A stretch of 64,000 bases of DNA from Escherichia coli DSM 30083 = JCM 1649 = ATCC 11775 (GCF_003697165.2 NZ_CP033092.2:4030001-4094000), one strand, 5' to 3'. Shown: positions 9,272-19,275, counted from the first letter of the stretch. Program-made: numbers and translations. Notes: generated by a model not told the origin, from the sequence alone.

Positions 9272-10341
9272 GCCAGATCCTCATTGTTAAATGTCGGGTC
9301 GTTCGCCTGCGGAGCGTCGCTCACTTCGGCAACCAGCGTATCGTTGGCGACTGGCGCAGGCGGAATGACAATCGATTCCGGCGTCACCACTGGCACCAGA
9401 TGGCGGGTAAGCGGCGCTTTTTCAGTTAATAGCTTGCCAACCGTGGCGAGGAAATAACGACCGCATAAACGCCCAAGTTTATAGTCTTCACGCAGCGCCG
9501 GAATCCGACTGCCAAGCGCGATACTATGTAATGGCTTCGGCGGATAAATTTCGAATATCCGCAGCTTGCCCGGTGGTTTCTCAATAAATTGCTGAATGTC
9601 ACGATAGCTGGTTTCATGATGCTGCACCAGATTGACCAGCGGCTGCAGGCTACTGTCACCCAGCCAGCGTTCCATGCGTTTGAACCACTGCGGCGTGTAG
9701 TACATTTGTGACGGCACAGTGCGAATGACGACCAACGTTTTAGCGCCCTGCCTTGCCGCCTCTTTAACCGGAATCGCATCACTGATCCCGCCATCCAGGT
9801 AGTTAATGCCTTCCAGCGACACTCCGCTACGATAAAAGCCAGGTATCGCACTGGAGGCGCGAATCACATCCAGCCAGTTTTGTTTGGTTGGTAAAAAGTA
9901 ATTCGGCGCGTAGTCATCCTGACGACAGGCGCACATATAAAACGATTTGCCGCTGTCAAACAACCGCGCGGCGGTATCCATTTGCAACGGCATCTGGCTT
10001 GCAGTGGCCTCCACCAGCCAGTCGAGATCGATAAGATTTCCTCCACGGACAAAGCGCAATGGATCGAAAAATTCGCGTTTTGTGGTATAGCGCATGATGA
10101 CTTTGCGCGCGTAACCGGGCTGATTGCAGATAAACGCCGAGAGGTTCTGCGCCCCGGCAGATGTGCCGAGATAAAGATCGAAAGGATTAAACTGCGCGCG
10201 CATAAACTCATCCAGCACGCCAGCCGTGAAAATTCCACGCTGTCCGCCGCCTTCGCACACCAGAGCTATTCGTCCAGGCTGGAACGGCCTTAGCGACAAC
10301 GGCGCAATATTACCAAGCGTTACAGGTATTCGCTGCCCCAC
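9268..10341 (-). CDS. yjjU: Patatin-like phospholipase YjjU
   Basis: The 357-residue protein has the patatin fold: oxyanion-hole glycine motif CEGGGQRGIFTAG near residue 30, the nucleophile elbow GTSAGAQN near residue 60, and the dyad aspartate in LDGGISDAIP. It is expected to be a serine acyl hydrolase acting on lipids; the substrate is unknown. I chose the GTG start at 10341 because AGGAAGGCAGAG precedes it on its strand; a TTG at 10377 would add 12 residues with poorer support. The 3' end overlaps yjjV. Confidence 0.93.
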   Translation of the reverse strand: MGQRIPVTLGNIAPLSLRPFQPGRIALVCEGGGQRGIFTAGVLDEFMRAQFNPFDLYLGTSAGAQNLSAFICNQPGYARKVIMRYTTKREFFDPLRFVRGGNLIDLDWLVEATASQMPLQMDTAARLFDSGKSFYMCACRQDDYAPNYFLPTKQNWLDVIRASSAIPGFYRSGVSLEGINYLDGGISDAIPVKEAARQGAKTLVVIRTVPSQMYYTPQWFKRMERWLGDSSLQPLVNLVQHHETSYRDIQQFIEKPPGKLRIFEIYPPKPLHSIALGSRIPALREDYKLGRLCGRYFLATVGKLLTEKAPLTRHLVPVVTPESIVIPPAPVANDTLVAEVSDAPQANDPTFNNEDLA

Positions 10342-10404
10342 CTCTGCCTTCCTGTTTTTGTTGTGAAAGAATGACAAAGTAACGCAATTTATTATTCGCT
10401 AAAA

Positions 10405-10433
10405 CCGCAAAAGCCAGTCCGCTGGACTGGCTT
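10405..10433 (-). terminator. Terminator between ytjA and yjjU
   Basis: AGCCAGTCC/GGACTGGCT form a nine-pair stem with a three-base loop. On the minus strand the stem is followed by TTTGCGGTTTT, so it most likely ends the osmY-ytjA side transcript. Confidence 0.75.
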
Positions 10434-10462
10434 TGGATAAAATTTTCTTAATGGTCTGAAAT

Positions 10463-10624
10463 CTAGGGTCGTTTTCGGCCCATGAACAAACTCACCAGGA
10501 ACAGAATAATCCCGACGACAAAGACAATTTTAGCTGCGCCTGCAGCGGTACCGGCCAGACCACCAAACCCAAGTGCGGCGGCGATTAACGCGATAACCAG
10601 AAATATGATGCCCCAACGAAACAT
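10463..10624 (-). CDS. ytjA: Small membrane protein YtjA (UPF0391)
   Basis: The 53-residue protein starts at [20 protein letters not shown] (10624), preceded by AAGGAGAC on its strand; the in-frame upstream extension is not needed. It has two hydrophobic segments (about 5-20 and 30-46) separated by a small glycine/alanine turn and ends in the basic tail GRKRP. This is the UPF0391 family of inner-membrane miniproteins of unknown function, often controlled with osmotic stress genes; it lies 126 bp after osmY. Confidence 0.93.
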
Positions 10625-10750
10625 AAGCGTCTCCTTTACCATAGTTAATGTCACCGCTTGATATGAGCGTGAAAATCACTCAATGCGATATTTTTAGTGT
10701 GGTGCACATCGCGCCTCCCGACAAAGTTCGGAAGGACGAATTACGACGAA

Positions 10751-11356
10751 TTACTTAGTTTTCAGATCATTTTTAACGCTTTTCACACCATCTACCGCTT
10801 TGGCGATACTTTCAGCACGGTCACTTTGTGCCTGAGAATCGACGGTACCGGAGAGCTGAACCACGCCGTCGGTGGTTTCAACTTTCACATGACGGGAAGG
10901 GACGATATCGTCCGCCAGCAGTTTGGCTTTGATTTCACTGGTGGTGGCGGTGTCACCCGCGTAGCCCTTCACCGAGCCTTCTTTAGCGTCGCGAACGTGC
11001 AGTTTGTCGCTGACAGAGGTCACCCCTTCAACGCCTTTCGCCACTTTCACTGCCTCTTCGGCCTGGGCCTGGCTTTCAACGAAACCGCTCAGGGTCACGA
11101 CTTTTTGATCGGTTTTTACAGAGATATCGGTGCTCTTGATGTTGTCATGATCCACCAGGGCCGCCTTCACTTTCGCGGTGATGGCGCTGTCATCCATGAA
11201 ATTACCGACTTTATTCATAGAGCTATCGACTTTTTGCCCTGCGCTTTCATTGGTAGTCTGCGCGTTGTTTTCCGCGTAGGCAGAGCCGGTCGCGACGGCA
11301 GAGGTCAACATTACAGCCAGCAGAGTTTTCGAAATCTTCAGTCTTGTCATAGTCAT
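10751..11356 (-). CDS. osmY: Periplasmic osmotic-stress protein OsmY
   Basis: The 201-residue precursor starts [15 protein letters not shown] and has a signal peptide ending at SAYA/EN (about residue 28). Two BON domains follow (about 55-125 and 135-201), each with the [11 protein letters not shown] / VTLSG pattern; BON domains bind phospholipids and OsmY acts as a periplasmic chaperone-like protein under salt stress and stationary phase. The coding sequence is set back about 240 bp from its sigma-S promoter. Confidence 0.97.
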
Positions 11357-11606
11357 CGATTTATTCCTGTATGTTTGCTCGTAATTTGAGCCTGGCAACA
11401 CGAGGTTGCATTGCTGAATAGGGAGAGACTTCACCCTCTACAGAAGTCAATGGTCGCCATCACAAAAGCGATGAGTGATGAATAACGACCATTACAGCCT
11501 CTGAATCAGTTATTAATATCGGTAGAATGACAATCGACGGCTTTAGATACTGATATCTACGCATTGAACGGTATTTAACGCCGTCAGAAATGTCATCACT
11601 TTGTTA
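11357..11606 (-). other. Long osmY 5' leader
   Basis: About 240 bp between the promoter and the osmY start carry no plausible gene. E. coli osmY is known for such a long untranslated leader. I see no strong single hairpin in it. Confidence 0.6.
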
Positions 11607-11636
11607 AATATAGATCACAATTTTGAAACCGCTCGG
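11607..11636 (-). promoter_or_regulatory. osmY: osmY promoter (sigma-S type)
   Basis: On the osmY strand GTGATCTATATTTAACAAAG contains TATATT preceded by C, the -13C feature favoured by RpoS. The -35 region CGGTTTCAAAATTG is poor, as usual for this promoter. A TGTGATC half site for CRP overlaps it. Confidence 0.7.
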
Positions 11637-11712
11637 GATATCAGCGAAAACATAAGCAAAAGTGAATGTTTTAAGAACATTCCGTAAGCGGCTAATAAGG
11701 AAGGGAAATTGA

Positions 11713-11738
11713 CAGGGCGCAGCGGCTACCGCGCCCTG
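11713..11738 (-). terminator. Hairpin after prfC
   Basis: CAGGGCGC/GCGCCCTG form an eight-pair stem 10 bp after the prfC stop. Only a weak TCAATTTCCC tail follows on the minus strand, so termination may be partial. Confidence 0.6.
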
Positions 11739-11748
11739 GAGGCAAGAA

Positions 11749-13338
11749 TTAATGCTCGCGGGTCTGGTGGAACTGAACGTCCGGATAACGTTCCTGTGCC
11801 AGGCGCAGGTTGACCATGCTGGTAGCGATGTAAGCGAGGTTATCGCCGCCATCAAGCGCCAGTTGGCTTTCGTTCTTACGCTTGAACTCTTCGAATTTCT
11901 TCGCGTCTGCACATTCTACCCAGCGGGCAGTGGCAACGTTGACTGACTCATACACTGCTTCAACGTTGTATTCGCTCTTCAGGCGCGCTACCACCACATC
12001 AAACTGCAGCACACCAACTGCACCAACGATCAGATCGTTGTTGGAGATTGGACGGAACACCTGCACCGCGCCCTCTTCGGAAAGCTGTACCAGCCCTTTG
12101 AGCAGCTGTTTTTGCTTCAGCGGATCTTTCAGGCGGATACGACGGAACAGTTCTGGTGCGAAGTTCGGAATACCGGTGAACTTCATCATCTCACCCTGGG
12201 TAAAGGTGTCGCCGATCTGAATGGTGCCGTGGTTGTGCAGGCCGAGGATATCGCCCGGATACGCTTCTTCAACGTGCGAACGGTCACCCGCCATAAAGGT
12301 CAGCGCGTCGGAGATCACCACATCTTTCGCAGTGCGCACCTGGCGCAGTTTCATGCCTTTTTCATATTTACCGGACACCACACGCATAAACGCCACGCGG
12401 TCGCGGTGTTTCGGGTCCATGTTGGCCTGAATTTTAAATACGAAGCCGGTAAATTTATCTTCGCTCGCTTCTACGGTACGGGTATCAGTCTGACGCGGCA
12501 TCGGCGCAGGTGCCCACTCCACCAGGCCATCCAACATATGATCGACGCCGAAGTTACCCAGCGCAGTACCGAAGAATACCGGAGTGATTTCGCCCGCAAG
12601 GAACAGCTCTTTGTCGAACTCGTTAGACGCGCCTTTCACCAGTTCCAGTTCGTCACGCAGCTGCTGTGCCAGATCTTCACCAACCGCAGCATCGAGATCC
12701 GGGTTATTCAGCCCTTTAACAATGCGGACTTCCTGAATGGTGTGGCCTTTACCGCTCTGATAGAGATAGGTTTCGTCTTTATAAAGGTGGTAAACGCCTT
12801 TAAACAGCTTGCCGCAGCCAATCGGCCAGGTGATCGGCGCACAGCCGATTTTCAGCTCGTTCTCAACTTCATCGAGCAGCTCCATCGGGTCGCGGATATC
12901 ACGGTCAAGTTTGTTCATAAAGGTGAGGATCGGCGTGTCGCGCAGACGGGTAACTTCCATCAGCTTACGGGTACGATCTTCAACACCTTTTGCGGCGTCG
13001 ATAACCATCAGGCAGCAGTCCACCGCCGTCAGGGTACGATAGGTATCTTCCGAGAAGTCTTCGTGCCCCGGGGTGTCGAGCAGGTTAACCAGGCAATCGT
13101 GATACGGAAACTGCATCACAGACGTAGTAATGGAGATCCCACGCTGCTTTTCCATCTCCATCCAGTCCGACTTAGCGTGCTGGTTGGAACCACGGCCTTT
13201 TACTGTACCGGCGGTCTGAATGGCCTGTCCGAACAGCAGCACCTTCTCGGTGATGGTAGTCTTACCGGCGTCCGGGTGAGAAATAATGGCAAAAGTGCGG
13301 CGCTTCGCCACCTCTTGCAAATAAGGAGACAACGTCAT
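11749..13338 (-). CDS. prfC: Peptide chain release factor 3
   Basis: The 529-residue translational GTPase recycles RF1 and RF2 from the ribosome after peptide release. The start [14 protein letters not shown] at 13338 gives the normal E. coli length; nine further upstream codons are unlikely. The G domain motifs are intact: [12 protein letters not shown] (P-loop), GISITTS (switch I), LDTPGHEDF (G3) and FMNKLDRD (G4). Domains II and III follow from about residue 300, with the conserved [14 protein letters not shown] and [11 protein letters not shown]. It stands alone between osmY and yjjG. Confidence 0.98.
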
Positions 13339-13428
13339 AATTCTTTCTTCTTGAGTAAGCGGCATCGCGCCGCGCTTGTTGAAAACGAAAAATTGCGGCT
13401 ATTTTACCCATCAACGGGGGGGAGGCAA

Positions 13429-14106
13429 TCAGTGTTTACACAGGAGCTGCTCCAGTTCGTGCAACGAAGAAACGGTCCAGGTGGGCGCGATGCCTTCTGG
13501 TTGCTCGCGATGGTGTGCATTCAGCCAGCAGGTCGCAAGCCCGGCGTTGATGCCACCGAGAATATCGGACTCGGCAGTGTCGCCAACCATCAGCACGCGT
13601 GAACGGTCAGGATTGCCCGCCTGTTCCAGCGCATAATCGAAAATTTTCTTATTCGGTTTGGCAACGCCAACTTCTTCGGAAATCACCAGCAAATCGAAGT
13701 AATCACGCAGGCCCGTGCGTTCCAGACGCACCTGTTGCAAGGCACTAAAGCCGTTGGTGATGATGCCGATTTTGGCGTTGCCACGAATGGCGTTAAGCAG
13801 AGAAACCGCGCCCGGCAGCGGCGTGCAGATTTCCGCCATCGCATTAATAAAGGCTTCGTTGAGTTTACCTGGCTCGACGTTCAGCCGTTCGGCCCAGCTC
13901 TCAAACCGCCCGTGCTGAAGCTGTAATGAAGTGATCGCGCCGTTTTGATAATCCACCCACAGTGGCTTGTTAACGGCCTGATAGTCCTGAAAATCTTCAG
14001 CGGTAAAGGTGACGCTGTAATCAAGAAACATCCGCTGCAGGCCGGTGAATGAGTCAAAGGTAAACAGCGTTTCATCGGCATCAAAGAAAATCCAGTCCCA
14101 CTTCAT
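13429..14106 (-). CDS. yjjG: Pyrimidine nucleotide phosphatase YjjG
   Basis: The 225-residue protein is a haloacid-dehalogenase-fold nucleotidase that dephosphorylates dUMP, dTMP, UMP and non-canonical pyrimidine nucleotides, a house-cleaning role recalled for the E. coli enzyme. HAD motif I is FFDADETLF near residue 8, motif II is IITNGF, motif III the lysine in [13 protein letters not shown] and motif [10 protein letters not shown]. It begins 14 bp after the rimI stop in the order holD-rimI-yjjG and is probably cotranscribed. Confidence 0.96.
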
Positions 14107-14120
14107 TATTCCACCTTGTA

Positions 14121-14567
14121 TTACATACTGATTGGCAACGCCATGATGATGGCGTCTTCGCGACCGTCCGTGGTGGGGTAGTAATTGCGGCGAATCGTCG
14201 CCTCGTTAAAGCCTAAACTTTCGTACAGGGCAATGGCGGCAGCGTTTGAAGCACGGACTTCCAGCCATAGTGTCGCCACGCCGCGTTTTTCCAGTTCGTC
14301 GATCAGATGTTCCAGCAGCGCCCTTCCCAATCCCTGACGCTGATAGTCAGGATCGACCGCAATATTGAACAATGTAGCTTCATCCAGCACCACTTGCGTA
14401 ATCGCAAACGCCGCCATTTTGCCGTTTTGCGTTAACTGAAAGTTGAGATAACGCTCGCCCTGGTTGCTGGCAAACGTTTTTTCACTCCACGGAAAGGCGT
14501 GGGCGCGTTGTTCAATGTGGTAAGCCGCCGGTAAATCAGTCGTTTCGAGGGAAGAAATCGTGTTCAT
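14121..14567 (-). CDS. rimI: Ribosomal protein bS18 alanine N-acetyltransferase
   Basis: The 148-residue GNAT enzyme acetylates the N-terminal alanine of ribosomal protein bS18. Motif [19 protein letters not shown] (about residues 70-88), holds the Q/RxxGxG/A acetyl-CoA site, and [19 protein letters not shown] is the usual C-terminal GNAT block. Its first 32 bases overlap the end of holD, an arrangement that suggests translational coupling. Confidence 0.97.
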
Positions 14568-14949
14568 ATGTGCAAATTTGTTGCCATAACGCGGCGCGTG
14601 CCGTTGGGTTTGCCCGTAAATCGGTGAGCGCCGGTGATGCCACCTGAGCGCCTTCCAGTGATAGCGGTTCGTCAGTACCCAACCGCCAACTGTTGCAGTG
14701 ACTGCCTTGCGGCAGCATCGCGATTTTTTCTGGCGTCAGTTGCAGCACCTGGTCGGGGCTGACGGTTAATGCGCGCAGAACATCGCTCACTAAAGGATCA
14801 GTCAGGGCGGGAAGATCGTTTGCCACCATCACCAGACGGACGTGTGCCGGGATCGCAATGGCAATCTCCCCCTGCAACGCGCCAGGGCGACGCAGCGACC
14901 ACTGGGTAATGCCCAGTTGCTGTAACTGCCAGTCTCGTCGGGATGTCAT
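14536..14949 (-). CDS. holD: DNA polymerase III psi subunit HolD
   Basis: The 137-residue psi subunit pairs with chi (HolC) and links the clamp-loader to SSB. The N-terminal MTSRRDWQLQQLGITQWSL segment is the part that contacts the gamma/tau complex. The rest is typical of enterobacterial HolD. It heads the holD-rimI-yjjG group and diverges from rsmC across a 102-bp gap. Confidence 0.97.
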   Translation of the reverse strand: MTSRRDWQLQQLGITQWSLRRPGALQGEIAIAIPAHVRLVMVANDLPALTDPLVSDVLRALTVSPDQVLQLTPEKIAMLPQGSHCNSWRLGTDEPLSLEGAQVASPALTDLRANPTARAALWQQICTYEHDFFPRND

Positions 14950-15051
14950 AGCGAATCGCTCCTGTTGTCAGGGGCGCAAATATAGCAAATTCGTCGATAC
15001 CGCGCCAACATATGGCTATAATCGCCGCCAGTATCAATTGAGGAGCATTCC

Positions 15052-16083
15052 ATGTCTGCATTTACCCCGGCAAGTGAAGTCTTGCTGCGTCACAGTGATG
15101 ATTTCGAACAAAGCCGTATTCTGTTTGCCGGAGACTTACAGGATGACCTGCCCGCGCGTTTAGATACCGCGGCCAGCCGTGCTCATACCCAGCAATTCCA
15201 CCACTGGCAGGTATTAAGCCGCCAGATGGGGGATAACGCCCGTTTCAGTCTGGTCGCCACGGCGGATGACGTCGCAGATTGCGATACGCTGATTTACTAC
15301 TGGCCGAAGAACAAACCGGAAGCCCAGTTCCAGTTGATGAATTTACTTTCTCTGCTGCCAGTGGGGACAGATATTTTTGTCGTTGGCGAGAACCGCAGCG
15401 GCGTGCGCAGCGCCGAGCAGATGCTGGCAGATTATGCGCCGTTGAATAAAGTCGACAGCGCTCGTCGCTGTGGCCTCTATTTTGGTCGTCTGGAAAAACA
15501 GCCGGTATTTGATGCGGAGAAATTCTGGGGCGAATACAGCGTCGATGGCCTGACGGTCAAAACGCTGCCTGGCGTGTTTAGCCGCGACGGTCTGGATGTC
15601 GGTAGCCAGTTGCTGCTCTCGACGTTAACTCCGCACACGAAAGGTAAAGTGCTGGATGTCGGCTGTGGCGCGGGCGTGCTTTCAGTTGCCTTTGCGCGCC
15701 ATTCGCCGAAAATTCGTCTCACCTTGTGCGATGTCTCTGCCCCGGCGGTAGAAGCCAGCCGCGCAACACTTGCGGCCAACGGTGTTGAAGGTGAAGTCTT
15801 TGCCAGCAACGTCTTTTCCGAGGTGAAAGGTCGTTTTGATATGATCATCTCCAACCCGCCGTTCCACGATGGGATGCAAACCAGCCTGGATGCGGCGCAA
15901 ACGCTGATTCGCGGTGCGGTGCGTCATCTTAATAGCGGCGGCGAGCTGCGAATTGTAGCGAACGCCTTCCTGCCTTATCCGGACGTGCTGGATGAGACAT
16001 TTGGCTTCCACGAAGTGATCGCGCAAACAGGGCGCTTCAAGGTGTATCGCGCCATTATGACCCGCCAGGCGAAGAAAGGTTAA
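15052..16083 (+). CDS. rsmC: 16S rRNA m2G1207 methyltransferase RsmC
   Basis: The 343-residue enzyme methylates N2 of G1207 in 16S rRNA. It has two methyltransferase-like halves: a degenerate N-terminal domain (about 1-180) and the catalytic C-terminal one with motif [17 protein letters not shown] near residue 200 and the NPPFHDG catalytic loop near residue 268. It follows TTGAGGAGCATTCC, a strong ribosome-binding site. A REP element follows it. Confidence 0.97.
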   Translation: MSAFTPASEVLLRHSDDFEQSRILFAGDLQDDLPARLDTAASRAHTQQFHHWQVLSRQMGDNARFSLVATADDVADCDTLIYYWPKNKPEAQFQLMNLLSLLPVGTDIFVVGENRSGVRSAEQMLADYAPLNKVDSARRCGLYFGRLEKQPVFDAEKFWGEYSVDGLTVKTLPGVFSRDGLDVGSQLLLSTLTPHTKGKVLDVGCGAGVLSVAFARHSPKIRLTLCDVSAPAVEASRATLAANGVEGEVFASNVFSEVKGRFDMIISNPPFHDGMQTSLDAAQTLIRGAVRHLNSGGELRIVANAFLPYPDVLDETFGFHEVIAQTGRFKVYRAIMTRQAKKG

Positions 16084-16098
16084 TTATCTCGCCGAATA

Positions 16099-16195
<97 letters not shown>

Positions 16196-16281
16196 TCTGC
16201 CCCCGCATGCATACCAAACCTGCACGCTAGTTTCCTGATGGACATTTTTCCAGCAATTACACCTCTGTCGATAATTAACTA

Positions 16282-16309
16282 TTGACGAAAAGCTGAAAAC
16301 CACTAGAAT
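16282..16309 (+). promoter_or_regulatory. Promoter of the leuQPV tRNA operon
   Basis: TTGACG and TAGAAT are separated by 16 bp and followed by the GC-rich discriminator GCGCCTCCG, the mark of growth-rate and ppGpp (stringent) control of stable RNA promoters. The first tRNA begins about 40 bp downstream. Confidence 0.85.
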
Positions 16310-16350
16310 GCGCCTCCGTGGTAGCAATTCTTTTTAAGAATTGATGGTAT

Positions 16351-16437
16351 GCGAAGGTGGCGGAATTGGTAGACGCGCTAGCTTCAGGTGTTAGTGTCCT
16401 TACGGACGTGGGGGTTCAAGTCCCCCCCCTCGCACCA
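16351..16437 (+). tRNA. leuQ: tRNA-Leu(CAG), first copy
   Basis: An 87-base class II tRNA with encoded CCA. GCGAAGG pairs with CCTCGC at the acceptor end, the anticodon loop TTCAGGT gives CAG (reads CUG, the main leucine codon), and a long variable arm GTCC/GGAC is present. Gene names follow the K-12 order next to rsmC and the 28- and 34-bp spacers. Confidence 0.97.
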
Positions 16438-16465
16438 AAAACCACGTTGATATTGCTCGCACTGG

Positions 16466-16552
16466 GCGAAGGTGGCGGAATTGGTAGACGCGCTAGCTTC
16501 AGGTGTTAGTGTTCTTACGGACGTGGGGGTTCAAGTCCCCCCCCTCGCACCA
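16466..16552 (+). tRNA. leuP: tRNA-Leu(CAG), second copy
   Basis: Identical to the first copy except one base in the variable arm: GTTC replaces GTCC, changing a G-C pair to a G-U pair opposite GGAC. The T loop is TTCAAGT. The 28-bp spacer from the first copy matches K-12. Confidence 0.96.
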
Positions 16553-16586
16553 AACGAGGCGATATCAAAAAAAGTAAGATGACTGT

Positions 16587-16673
16587 GCGAAGGTGGCGGA
16601 ATTGGTAGACGCGCTAGCTTCAGGTGTTAGTGTCCTTACGGACGTGGGGGTTCAAGCCCCCCCCCTCGCACCA
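16587..16673 (+). tRNA. leuV: tRNA-Leu(CAG), third copy
   Basis: Identical to the first copy except T60 to C60 at the end of the T loop (TTCAAGC instead of TTCAAGT). This keeps a pyrimidine and should be neutral. It is followed by the T-rich run TTACTTCCTTTCTTGTTTCT. Confidence 0.96.
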
Positions 16674-16711
16674 ATTATCTTTACTTCCTTTCTTGTTTCT
16701 TCCTTGATTTT

Positions 16712-16948
16712 TCATCCCTGATTCAAATTCATTATCATCAGCATGATGCCAGCAATAAGTGCCAGGCACGATGGTAGCAAAATGTAATGCCGCAACTGTT
16801 TGTGATACAGCATCATCGGCGTCAATACTAATCCCATCAGAATGACAATCCGCCACTGATCTGACGATAAATCCGCATACATCAGCCCTGCAATCAGCAA
16901 TCCCGGCAGCAACACTCCCCAGCCACTGCCCAGCGTACGTTGCAACAT
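16712..16948 (-). CDS. yjjZ: Small membrane protein YjjZ
   Basis: The 78-residue protein starts at MLQRTLGSGWGVLLPGLL (16948). Three hydrophobic segments (about 8-24, 32-47 and 53-73) indicate an inner-membrane protein. Function is unknown. An in-frame extension to 17059 exists but would run through the Fur boxes. It diverges from fhuF and shares Fur sites with it, so it is probably iron-repressed. Confidence 0.85.
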   Translation of the reverse strand: MLQRTLGSGWGVLLPGLLIAGLMYADLSSDQWRIVILMGLVLTPMMLYHKQLRHYILLPSCLALIAGIMLMIMNLNQG

Positions 16949-16966
16949 GATTTCATCTCTTTCATT

Positions 16967-17004
16967 GATAATGATAACCAATATCATATGATAATTTTTA
17001 TCAT
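16967..17004. promoter_or_regulatory. Fur boxes upstream of yjjZ
   Basis: The 19-mer at 16967-16985 matches 17 of 19 positions of the Fur consensus GATAATGATAATCATTATC. A second symmetrical ATGATAA...TTATCAT element at 16988-17004 follows, so two or more Fur dimers could bind in tandem. Confidence 0.85.
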
Positions 17005-17048
17005 TTGCAAGCCAGATAAATCCCTTGCTATCGGGTAAACCTATCGCT

Positions 17049-17067
17049 AGGATTAGCAATCATTATC
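17049..17067. promoter_or_regulatory. Fur box before fhuF
   Basis: The right half AATCATTATC is perfect and the left half is degenerate. It lies about 22 bp before the fhuF start codon. fhuF is a classic Fur-repressed gene. Confidence 0.75.
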
Positions 17068-17088
17068 ATTTAGATTACTATCCCGATT

Positions 17089-17877
17089 ATGGCCTATCGT
17101 TCCGCACCGCTCTATGAAGATGTCATCTGGCGAACGCATCTCCAGCCGCAGGATCCCACGCTTGCGCAAGCCGTGCGGGCGACGATCGCAAAACATCGTG
17201 AACATTTGCTGGAGTTTATCCGCCTGGATGAACCTGCCCCACTTAACGCCATGACGCTGGCGCAATGGTCATCACCGAATGTGCTAAGTTCTCTGCTGGC
17301 GGTCTATTCCGATCATATCTATCGCAACCAACCGATGATGATCCGCGAGAACAAACCGCTGATCTCACTATGGGCACAATGGTATATCGGCCTGATGGTG
17401 CCACCATTAATGCTGGCGCTACTGACGCAGGAAAAGGCATTAGATGTGTCGCCGGAACATTTCCATGCTGAGTTTCACGAAACCGGACGCGTCGCCTGTT
17501 TCTGGGTCGATGTGTGTGAAGATAAAAACGCAACACCACATTCGCCGCAGCATCGAATGGAAACGTTAATCAGCCAGGCGCTGGTTCCGGTTGTGCAAGC
17601 ACTAGAAGCGACCGGAGAGATCAACGGCAAACTTATCTGGAGTAATACCGGTTATTTGATCAACTGGTATCTCACTGAGATGAAGCAACTGCTCGGCGAG
17701 GCTACTGTTGAATCGCTGCGCCATGCCCTCTTTTTTGAGAAAACGCTCACGAACGGTGAAGATAATCCACTCTGGCGTACCGTGGTACTGCGCGACGGCC
17801 TGCTGGTGCGCCGCACTTGCTGCCAGCGTTATCGCTTACCGGATGTGCAGCAATGTGGCGATTGTACGCTGAAATGA
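17089..17877 (+). CDS. fhuF: Ferric siderophore reductase FhuF
   Basis: The 262-residue cytoplasmic [2Fe-2S] protein reduces ferric iron in hydroxamate siderophores such as ferrichrome and ferrioxamine, releasing the iron. The unusual C-terminal cluster motif C-C-x10-C-x2-C is intact (TCCQRYRLPDVQQCGDC). Expression should be iron-repressed through the Fur boxes upstream. Confidence 0.97.
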   Translation: MAYRSAPLYEDVIWRTHLQPQDPTLAQAVRATIAKHREHLLEFIRLDEPAPLNAMTLAQWSSPNVLSSLLAVYSDHIYRNQPMMIRENKPLISLWAQWYIGLMVPPLMLALLTQEKALDVSPEHFHAEFHETGRVACFWVDVCEDKNATPHSPQHRMETLISQALVPVVQALEATGEINGKLIWSNTGYLINWYLTEMKQLLGEATVESLRHALFFEKTLTNGEDNPLWRTVVLRDGLLVRRTCCQRYRLPDVQQCGDCTLK

Positions 17878-17914
17878 AAGCACTGCCGGGGAAGTAAACC
17901 CGGCATCATGCGGA

Positions 17915-18592
17915 TTAATAGGGATGCAACACATTACTTGTTTCGCAATGCCGCATACATAACAGAATATCTGCGGCCTCCAACAACCCTGCGTCAGAAC
18001 TGACGCCCAGTTTCGACATCACATTAAATTTATGTGCACGGATCGTTTTGATATTGCGTTTAAGCTGCTCGGCAATTTGTGTCATTGAGTAGCCACGCGA
18101 CATAAAGCGCAATATTTCTCTCTCCGTCGGGCTTAACGTCCGGCTTTGGTTAATGTACCACTGATTGTTCAGTCGGTCGGTCGCCTGACGTACACCATTT
18201 AATGACAAAAAGAGTTCCTGATGAAAAATCTCCAGCGTTGACGCTTTACTTAATACACCGTCCAGCGGTGATGGCGACAATGAACCAATCAGCCGAGCTT
18301 CAATATCATCATCCGCAATAACTAAACGCCGGGTACGCGGAAACTTAATCGCCAGTTCAGTCAGGCAAGATAATCCCTCTCTGCGCTCACTTCTCATGGC
18401 AGAAAAAGAAAAAATGACCGCCGCAAACGAGATCCGCGACATGGCATCCTGAAATGACTCCTGACTGGTATAGGTATGGAGCTTATAAGGGTTACCCGCA
18501 AACTTTCTGAATAAACTCTCAATACCGATACTACTCATGACGCATTTTTCTATGAGTGCGACATTTCTCTTCTTAATTCGGCTGTGTTCCAT
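17915..18592 (-). CDS. bglJ: LuxR-type regulator BglJ
   Basis: The 225-residue protein has a degenerate receiver-like N-terminal half and a C-terminal LuxR helix-turn-helix ([20 protein letters not shown]...). BglJ forms heterodimers with RcsB that activate bgl and leuO in an RcsB-phosphorylation-independent way. Its start lies 43 bp inside the end of yjjQ, so they form one operon, normally silenced by H-NS and opened by LeuO. The region is AT-richer than its neighbours. Confidence 0.96.
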
Positions 18593-19275
18593 TCTGCGGC
18601 ATCTCCATAAACAGAAGGCAAGTTAAGTTCTCTTGCACCCTGCGCGCTATTTATCCATGCATACATTTCAGCGTTGCTGTGAATTGCCAGTCGACGCATC
18701 GCACTGTTTTTTTGGGCGCTGATAGTTTTATTACTTTTCTTAAGCAATGAAGCTATCTGGTTGATGCCCCATCCTTTACCTAATAGCCGCAGTACCTTGC
18801 GCTCTGAAAGAGTGAGAATGACGGAGCGATAGCTAAAATCATGAGTTTCAGTCATTGCCGGGGAGGTCAGCATGGCGCTGATACGCTCTGCGTGCGTATT
18901 GCCGGAACGTACGGTCTTGACCAGATTCTCAATGGGTTCAACATCAGACAATAACGTCGCCGTAGGGCACATGAGCAGTTCTACTGCCTGGGAATACCAG
19001 GAGCGTGACACCATGAAAACCCAGTGAATTTCCCGATATTGTGAGATTAAAGAATAATAATGTTCACAAACAGAACGTGGATCTTCACTTTCACCGGCTA
19101 AATCAGCAATGACTAATCCGGAACGACGTAATTGTAATAAGGTAAGGTCCTCCGCAGAGGCGCTGGATATTATTTCATATTCAGGGAAGTGAGTCCTCAT
19201 GACCTCTTTTAACCCTGCTTGCATAACAGGTATTTTACTGATAACAATTCCATTTTTGCAGCATCCTGGCAACAT
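18550..19275 (-). CDS. yjjQ: LuxR-type regulator YjjQ
   Basis: The 241-residue protein has a receiver-like N-terminal domain lacking an obvious phospho-acceptor constellation and a C-terminal LuxR helix-turn-helix ([20 protein letters not shown]). YjjQ is known as a repressor of motility and capsule-related genes in E. coli. It is the first gene of yjjQ-bglJ. Its 5' region is strongly AT-rich, as expected for H-NS silencing. Confidence 0.96.

Noticed and set aside
12112..13602. 496-codon open frame on the plus strand
   Set aside because: It lies opposite prfC and yjjG, whose protein families are certain. Its residue make-up is that of an antisense shadow.
16351..16673. Leucine tRNA genes as an integration site for an island
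   Set aside because: Both sides are core genes (rsmC, yjjZ, fhuF) and no integrase or tRNA-end duplicate is present.
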